Assembly (NCBI GenBank): GCA_910587255.1 | Contig: CAJUKT010000091.1 | Span: forward strand, 1 to 64,000 | Reading direction: 5' to 3' | DNA: 64,000 nt | DNA from: an uncultured Oscillospiraceae bacterium | Lineage (GTDB): Bacteria; Bacillota; Clostridia; Oscillospirales; Oscillospiraceae | Part shown: piece by piece, positions 60,159 to 64,000 of the stretch | Layout: each line of letters starts with the position of its first letter | How positions within the stretch are numbered: position 1 is the stretch's first letter | Translations under genes and position numbers: made by a program | Notes under the pieces: generated by a model | What the model was told of the DNA's origin: nothing | The model's input: the letters and a program-made list of their open reading frames with translations, nothing else | Databases searched by the model: none

Positions 60159-60767
60159 ATGGACGAGTACAGGGGAGAAAACAAAATCGTGCTGCGGGGA
60201 CAGGCCGCGAGGGCTCCCGTCCCCTCCCATCGGAATCATGGGGTGGACTACTACCTGGTCCCCCTGCGGGTGCCCCGGCTGAGCGGGGTGGACGACATGC
60301 TGAACGTGGTGAGCGCCGACCCGGCGTTGTGGACGCCGGGGGAGTGGGTGAGCGTGGCGGGAGAGGTGCGCTCCTATAACAACCGCACGGGGACGGGGAG
60401 CAAGCTGGTCATCACGGTGCTGGCCCGGGAGGTAGCGCCCTCGCGGCTGGAGGAGGGGGAGAACCGGCTTTCCCTGGGCGGGGCGCTGTGCCGCCGGCCA
60501 ACCCTCCGGCGCACGCCGCTGGGGCGGGAGATCTGCGACTTGCTGCTGGCCGTCAACCGGCCCTACGGCCGGGCGGACTACCTGCCCTGTATCGCCTGGG
60601 GTTCGCTGGCCGCCCACTGCGGCGCGCTGGACGTGGGGGACCGGCTGCGGCTGGAGGGGCGGCTGCAAAGCCGGCAGTACCACAAGCTGGTGGACGGGGA
60701 GCAGGTGGAGCGCACCGCCTTTGAGGTGTCGGTGATGAACCTGCTGGATAGCGCGGAGCCGTCGTGA
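60159..60767 (+). CDS. SSB-like protein with two OB folds
   Basis: 202 residues. The first half (MDEYRGENKIVLRGQAARAPVPSH...WVSVAGEVRSYNNRTGTGSKLVITVLARE) and the second (NRLSLGGALCRRPTLRRTPLGREICDLLLAVNRPYGRADYLPCIAWG..GDRLRLEGRLQSRQY) each look like an SSB/PriB OB domain. The second is the more canonical. The acidic C-terminal tail (DDDIPF) of true SSB is absent. Probably a nucleic-acid-binding accessory protein. The last residues SAEPS and the stop come from a family 1 repeat. No clear ribosome-binding site (GGAGCG). Confidence 0.8.
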   Translation: MDEYRGENKIVLRGQAARAPVPSHRNHGVDYYLVPLRVPRLSGVDDMLNVVSADPALWTPGEWVSVAGEVRSYNNRTGTGSKLVITVLAREVAPSRLEEGENRLSLGGALCRRPTLRRTPLGREICDLLLAVNRPYGRADYLPCIAWGSLAAHCGALDVGDRLRLEGRLQSRQYHKLVDGEQVERTAFEVSVMNLLDSAEPS

Positions 60768-61025
60768 GCAGCGCGGGTGGAGCGCAGCGAAAGCAAAAGC
60801 CCAAGACCCGTCGAACGGGGCTGGGTTTTGCTTGAGACGGAGCGAAGCCGCGCGTCGCGAACAGGCGCAGCGTGAATGGGATAGCGCGGAGCCGTCGTGA
60901 GCAGCGCGGGTGGAGCGCAGCGAAAGCAAAAGCCCAAGACCCGTCGAACGGGTCTGGGTTTTGCTTGAGACGGAGCAAAGCCGCGCGTTGCGAACAGGCG
61001 CAGCGTGAATAGGACAGCGCGGAGC
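60746..61025 (+). repeat. Family 1 structured repeats, tandem copies F and G
   Basis: Two near-identical 133-bp units (starting 60746 and 60879) followed by a partial third head (61012). Each has head AGCGCGGAGCCGTCGTGAGC, hairpin AAGCAAAAGCCCA (60791-60803; 60924-60936) with TGGGTTTTGCTT (60822-60833; 60955-60966), tip CCCGT/ACGGG, and tail GACGGAGC.AAGCCGCGCG then CGAACAGGCGCAGCGTGAAT. The first head contains the SSB-like gene's stop codon. Confidence 0.93.
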
Positions 61026-61026
61026 C

Positions 61027-61599
61027 TCAGCCATAGGCCTCCGGGCAGACCTCCCGTATTTTTGCGCGGATGGCCCGCAGGTCGGCAAAGGTGTCCGGCT
61101 TCTTGGAGGGGTCCCGGAGCAGGGCGGCGGGGTGGTAGATGGCGGTGTAGAATACCCCGTCCTTCTCCAGCCAATGGCCGTGCTCCCGGGTGATCTTGTA
61201 GTCCGGCTTGATGAGGCGCATGGCGGCGATGCGCCCCAGGCACACCACAATCCGGGGCCGGAGCAGCGCCATCTGATCCCACAGGTAGCCGATGCAGGCG
61301 TCCTGCTCGGTGTTCAGCGGGTCCCGGTTCTTGGGCGGGCGGCATTTGACGATGTTGGTGATGTAAAAATTCTGCTCCCGGCTCAGGCCGATGAGGGAGA
61401 GCATCTCATCCAGCAGCTGTCCGCCCCGGCCCACAAAGGGCGCCCCCTGAAGGTCCTCGTTTTCGCCGGGGCCCTCGCCGATGAACATGATTTTGGCGTC
61501 CCGGGGACCCTTGCCGAACACCACGTTGGTGCGGGTGTCCGCCAGGGCGCACCGCTGGCAGCCCATACAGAGGCGGTGTAATTCTTCCCAGTTTGTCAT
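61027..61599 (-). CDS. udg: Type 4 uracil-DNA glycosylase
   Basis: 190 residues from ATG 61599 (GGGAGGG upstream). Excises uracil from DNA. Motif A GEGPGENEDLQGAPFVGRGG and motif B HPAALLR are intact; the 4Fe-4S cysteines are Cys11, Cys14 (CMGC), Cys86 (VKCRPP) and Cys102. Monocistronic; convergent with the SSB-like gene, separated only by the repeat array. Confidence 0.94.
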   Translation of the reverse strand: MTNWEELHRLCMGCQRCALADTRTNVVFGKGPRDAKIMFIGEGPGENEDLQGAPFVGRGGQLLDEMLSLIGLSREQNFYITNIVKCRPPKNRDPLNTEQDACIGYLWDQMALLRPRIVVCLGRIAAMRLIKPDYKITREHGHWLEKDGVFYTAIYHPAALLRDPSKKPDTFADLRAIRAKIREVCPEAYG

Positions 61600-61698
61600 G
61601 GGTCCATCCCTCCCGTCGGTTTTCTTCTCGGATATTGTACCATAATTTTTTGCCGAAATCCAGGCCGGTTTCGGGGAATTTCCAATTGGCAACAGCGG

Positions 61699-61864
61699 GA
61701 AAAAGGCTTCAGCCCCGGCACTGCCGGGGCTCGGGGGAGGTCCCTTGCCGGAAGGACAGCGCGGGTGGCGCCGCGGAATGATAACAATTTCGTACCGGGC
61801 TGCACGCTATGCCAAATTGAAAAGGAGGCGGACCGCTGTGGAAACAGCGGTCCGCCCGTTTTTT
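61699..61864 (+). promoter_or_regulatory. Possible orphan T-box-like leader remnant with terminator
   Basis: GGGTGGCGCCGCGG (61763-61776) resembles the T-box core (GGGTGGNACCGCGG), with TTCGTACC following and an AGCCCCGGCA/TGCCGGGGCT hairpin (61711-61731) before it. Then a 13-bp terminator stem (61827-61839 with 61844-61856) and TTTTTT. No recognisable stem I or specifier loop, and no plus-strand gene follows. The terminator itself is solid; the T-box reading is weak. Confidence 0.3.
61827..61864. terminator. Terminator upstream of metallophosphoesterase stop
   Basis: GGCGGACCGCTGT pairs perfectly with ACAGCGGTCCGCC, loop GGAA, then CGTTTTTT on the plus strand; TCCTTTT on the minus strand. 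Ten bases beyond the minus-strand gene's stop, so it serves that gene too. Confidence 0.85.
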
Positions 61865-61873
61865 GCGCCGCTT

Positions 61874-62536
61874 TTAATATTCATGGCCGCTCCGCCGGGC
61901 CGCCCAGCGCCGCAGGCAGCCTTTGGGCCGGGGGGCGCAGGGCCTGTCGGGCAGCTCGATGAAGTATTTTCCAGAGGCGTTTACCACCGTGGTGTCCCCA
62001 TATTCCCGGACACGGGGGAAGCCGGGGGCGTATTGCAGGTGGACGTGGCCGTGGAGGTGGTAGCGGGGCTTGAAGCGGTCCATCAGGCGCTTAAAGCAGG
62101 CGAAGCCCTGGTGGCAGGCGTCGTCCATGTCGCCCACCCCCTGGGAGGGGGCGTGGGTGATGAGGATATCCACCCCGCCCCTGCGCAGGGCCCGGCCCAG
62201 CTTGGCGATGCGCCAGCGCATCTGGCGCTCGGTGTACTGGTGGACGCTGCTGTTATACTTCATGCACCCGCCCAGACCCAGGATGCGGTAGCCTTTGAAC
62301 TCAATCACCCGGCCGTCGATGCAGTCGCAGCCCTCGGGGGGCTGCTGCTCATAGCGGGTGTCGTGGTTGCCGTGGACATAGAACAGCGGTCTGTTGGACA
62401 TGGTGACCAGAAAGGTGAGGTAGCTGGAGGGCAGGTCGCCGCAGGAGATAATGGCGTCCGCCCCCTGGAGCTTTTCCTTGGAAAAGTAGTCCCACAGTCC
62501 CTGGTCCGGGGCGTCGGAGATGACCAGCAGCTTCAC
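61874..62536 (-). CDS. Calcineurin-like metallophosphoesterase
   Basis: 220 residues. Motifs: ISDAPDQGLWDYF (first site; the usual DxH is D-A-P here), IISCGDLPSSYL, VHGNHDTRYE, ILITHAPSQG and YHLHGHVHLQY. The LWDY variant of the first motif occurs in a clostridial subgroup, so loss of that histidine is probably normal. The substrate is unknown. Its ATG overlaps the stop of the upstream BMP gene by 4 bp; they form an operon. Confidence 0.88.
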   Translation of the reverse strand: MKLLVISDAPDQGLWDYFSKEKLQGADAIISCGDLPSSYLTFLVTMSNRPLFYVHGNHDTRYEQQPPEGCDCIDGRVIEFKGYRILGLGGCMKYNSSVHQYTERQMRWRIAKLGRALRRGGVDILITHAPSQGVGDMDDACHQGFACFKRLMDRFKPRYHLHGHVHLQYAPGFPRVREYGDTTVVNASGKYFIELPDRPCAPRPKGCLRRWAARRSGHEY

Positions 62537-64000
62537 GGTTTTTCCTCCTCCGGCGGGATGCTCTCCCGGTCCACTCCCAGCCGGCGCACCGTGGGCTTGG
62601 CCACGTCCAGCAGCTCGTCAAAGGCGGGCAGGGAGCCGTCGATCCGGTCGCACAGCCAGTTCATTTTCAGGATTTCCTCCATGGAGAGGTCCCGGGAGCC
62701 GTCGTTGACCACACGGCCCGCCTGGTCCCGGATGAGCCGCTGGAAGGGATGGATGGCGCCCGTTCGGATACCCTGGCGCAAAATCTCCGCCAGTGAGCGC
62801 ACCCCCTCGGGCAGGTGGGGGCTGAAGCGCAGGTCCACCACGCCGCTGTTCATCCCCCACCAGTAGTTGATGGCGCGGCTGGCGTCCTCCGCCAGGGGGA
62901 TGGCCCTGGGGTCCCGGAGCATCTCCCGGACGATGCGCACGTAGAATTCCCCCCAGTGCCAGCTGGGGGAGGCCAGCTGCACCAGTTCCCCGTCCGGCTC
63001 CAGCCGGGCCAGGCCCTGGGCGCCGTCGGGCTGCTCGGAGATGAAGTCGCGGTCGCTGACGATCTGGATGCTCTGGCGCTGGAACTCGCCCATATAGTTT
63101 CCCGGCAGGCAGTGCCAGCGCAGGTCGATGCGGGCCTCCGGGTTGGTGAGCGCCGCCCCCAGGGCGAAGGCGTTGATGCTGGCGGGCACTCCCAGGATGG
63201 GATAGCTGCCCACATAGCCGATGCGCCCGGTCTGGCTCATGGCCCCGGCGATGGCGCCGGTGATGAACTTGCCCTCGTACACCCGGCAGTAGTATGCCTT
63301 CACATTCACGTAGGGCTGGTCGATGGAGCAGTTCATAAAGCGCACCTTGGGGTACTTCACCGCCACGCGCAGCGTGGCGTCGATCAGGCTCACCGACGTG
63401 GTGAAAATGAGCTCCGCGCCCCCCTGCACCGCCTCGCAGATGGCGGACTCCGTCCCATGGGGGGAGACGCCGTAGTAGCTGATGACGCTCACGCTGTCCC
63501 CCAGGGTCTGCTCCAGGTATTCCCGGCCCTTGTCGTGGGCGGCGGTCCAGCCGCTGGTGCTGGGGGTGCCCTGGAACAAAAAGGCCACCCGCAGCCGCTT
63601 TTTTGTCCCCAGCAGGGCGGACATAACGCTCTTTTTCTCCTCGCCGGCGGCGGGGGCCAGGCTCACGGCAATGGGGTCCGGGGAACCGTGGAGACACAGC
63701 TCCTTCCAGATGGCGGACAGGGTTCTGCGGTACTCCCCCTCGCCGATGGAGGAGAGGAACTGCTGGGCGTCGTAGAACTCCAGCCAGCGCAGCAGCGCGT
63801 CCCCGGCGGTCAGCCCCAGGCCGCCGCCCCCCAGGCGGTAGAAGCTCTCCCGGAAGCTGAAATACCGGGCCTTGAATTTCTTCTGGAAATCCTCCGGCCA
63901 ATCCTCGTCGCGGGCAAAGCCCAGGGCAGCCTGGAGCTTGGCGTACCCGCCCAGGTCGCTGAAATGCAGGCCCCAGCAGCGGCTGTGCCTGAAAAAGTCC
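62533..64000 (-). CDS. BMP/Med-family substrate-binding protein, 5' end outside window
   Basis: The frame stays open to the window edge (489 residues visible). The C-terminal ~340 residues are a BMP/purine-binding fold: KRLRVAFLFQGTPSTSGWTAAHDKGREYLEQTLG, ESAICEAVQGGAELIFTTSVSLIDATLRVA, TGRIGYVGSYPILGVPASINAFALGA. The visible N-terminal ~145 residues (WPEDFQKKFKARYFSFRESF, LRWLEFYDAQQFLSSIGEG) are helical and charged, with no signal peptide in view. It may be a cytoplasmic ligand sensor or a fusion rather than an ordinary lipoprotein; the true start is unseen. Confidence 0.85.
   Translation of the reverse strand, partial: DFFRHSRCWGLHFSDLGGYAKLQAALGFARDEDWPEDFQKKFKARYFSFRESFYRLGGGGLGLTAGDALLRWLEFYDAQQFLSSIGEGEYRRTLSAIWKELCLHGSPDPIAVSLAPAAGEEKKSVMSALLGTKKRLRVAFLFQGTPSTSGWTAAHDKGREYLEQTLGDSVSVISYYGVSPHGTESAICEAVQGGAELIFTTSVSLIDATLRVAVKYPKVRFMNCSIDQPYVNVKAYYCRVYEGKFITGAIAGAMSQTGRIGYVGSYPILGVPASINAFALGAALTNPEARIDLRWHCLPGNYMGEFQRQSIQIVSDRDFISEQPDGAQGLARLEPDGELVQLASPSWHWGEFYVRIVREMLRDPRAIPLAEDASRAINYWWGMNSGVVDLRFSPHLPEGVRSLAEILRQGIRTGAIHPFQRLIRDQAGRVVNDGSRDLSMEEILKMNWLCDRIDGSLPAFDELLDVAKPTVRRLGVDRESIPPEEEKP

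Overview
This window is a GC-rich (roughly 60-65 % by eye), gene-dense piece of a Firmicutes chromosome. It carries an HrcA/CIRCE heat-shock operon, SLH-domain surface proteins, an ECF sigma factor with a membrane partner, Bacillus-like housekeeping synteny and clostridial extras such as ferritin-like and HAD proteins. These point to an anaerobic gut member of the Oscillospiraceae (Flavonifractor / Lawsonibacter / Pseudoflavonifractor type). The taxonomic call is an inference from gene content and style, not a database result.

Layout. 1-11.4 kb is accessory: a partial NYN nuclease-like gene, an ECF sigma factor with a membrane partner bearing five external CxxC ribbons, a WYL regulator, an MFS exporter behind an attenuator-like leader, a small lipoprotein, a PadR/DUF1700-type pair, an ABC-F ribosome-protection ATPase behind a leader-peptide/attenuator region, and an AT-rich secreted orphan. 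11.5-27.5 kb is core: pyrG, ilvE, gdpP-rplI-dnaB-tilS-hpt-ftsH-lepB, a membrane protein, metG-tatD and a cold-shock gene. 27.7-33.4 kb holds two SLH surface proteins, an ATP-grasp protein, a possible small RNA and a split chromate transporter. 33.5-41.1 kb: nadE, punA-mtaD and spoVB-mazG-hup-rqcP. 41.1-50.7 kb: pcrA, a GNAT, a ferritin-like protein, a HAD phosphatase, comEC-holA-rnmV and rpiB. 50.7-54.1 kb: a near-perfect parS site, a PHP phosphatase and a PMT-type mannosyltransferase. 54.3-59.5 kb: the CIRCE-controlled hrcA-grpE-dnaK-dnaJ operon. 59.5-64 kb: a small conserved protein, an SSB-like protein, a type 4 uracil-DNA glycosylase, a metallophosphoesterase and a BMP-type binding protein cut by the window edge.

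The gdpP-rplI-dnaB, tilS-hpt-ftsH, metG-tatD, rnmV, spoVB-mazG-rqcP set and the parS-like site are all origin-proximal in Bacillus, so this segment probably lies near the replication origin. No oriC, tRNA, rRNA, CRISPR array or intact transposase was seen.

The most unusual signal is non-coding. Family 1 is a ~133-bp structured repeat sitting immediately 3' of, or overlapping, the stop codons of pyrG, gdpP, rplI, grpE, dnaK, an SSB-like gene and a minus-strand gene. At every site it is co-directional with the upstream gene. Five copies share a long hairpin whose tip and base change sequence while keeping base pairing. In two unrelated proteins the repeat encodes the C-terminus and stop codon (SAEPS*, SAQPL*). 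Family 2 (core GGGATATGGAGCTTG) sits between nadE and chrA and, twice, at the 3' end of the PMT gene. Three further places (MFS gene, nadE, the rnmV terminator) show a gene's 3' end or terminator duplicated on both sides of an inserted segment.
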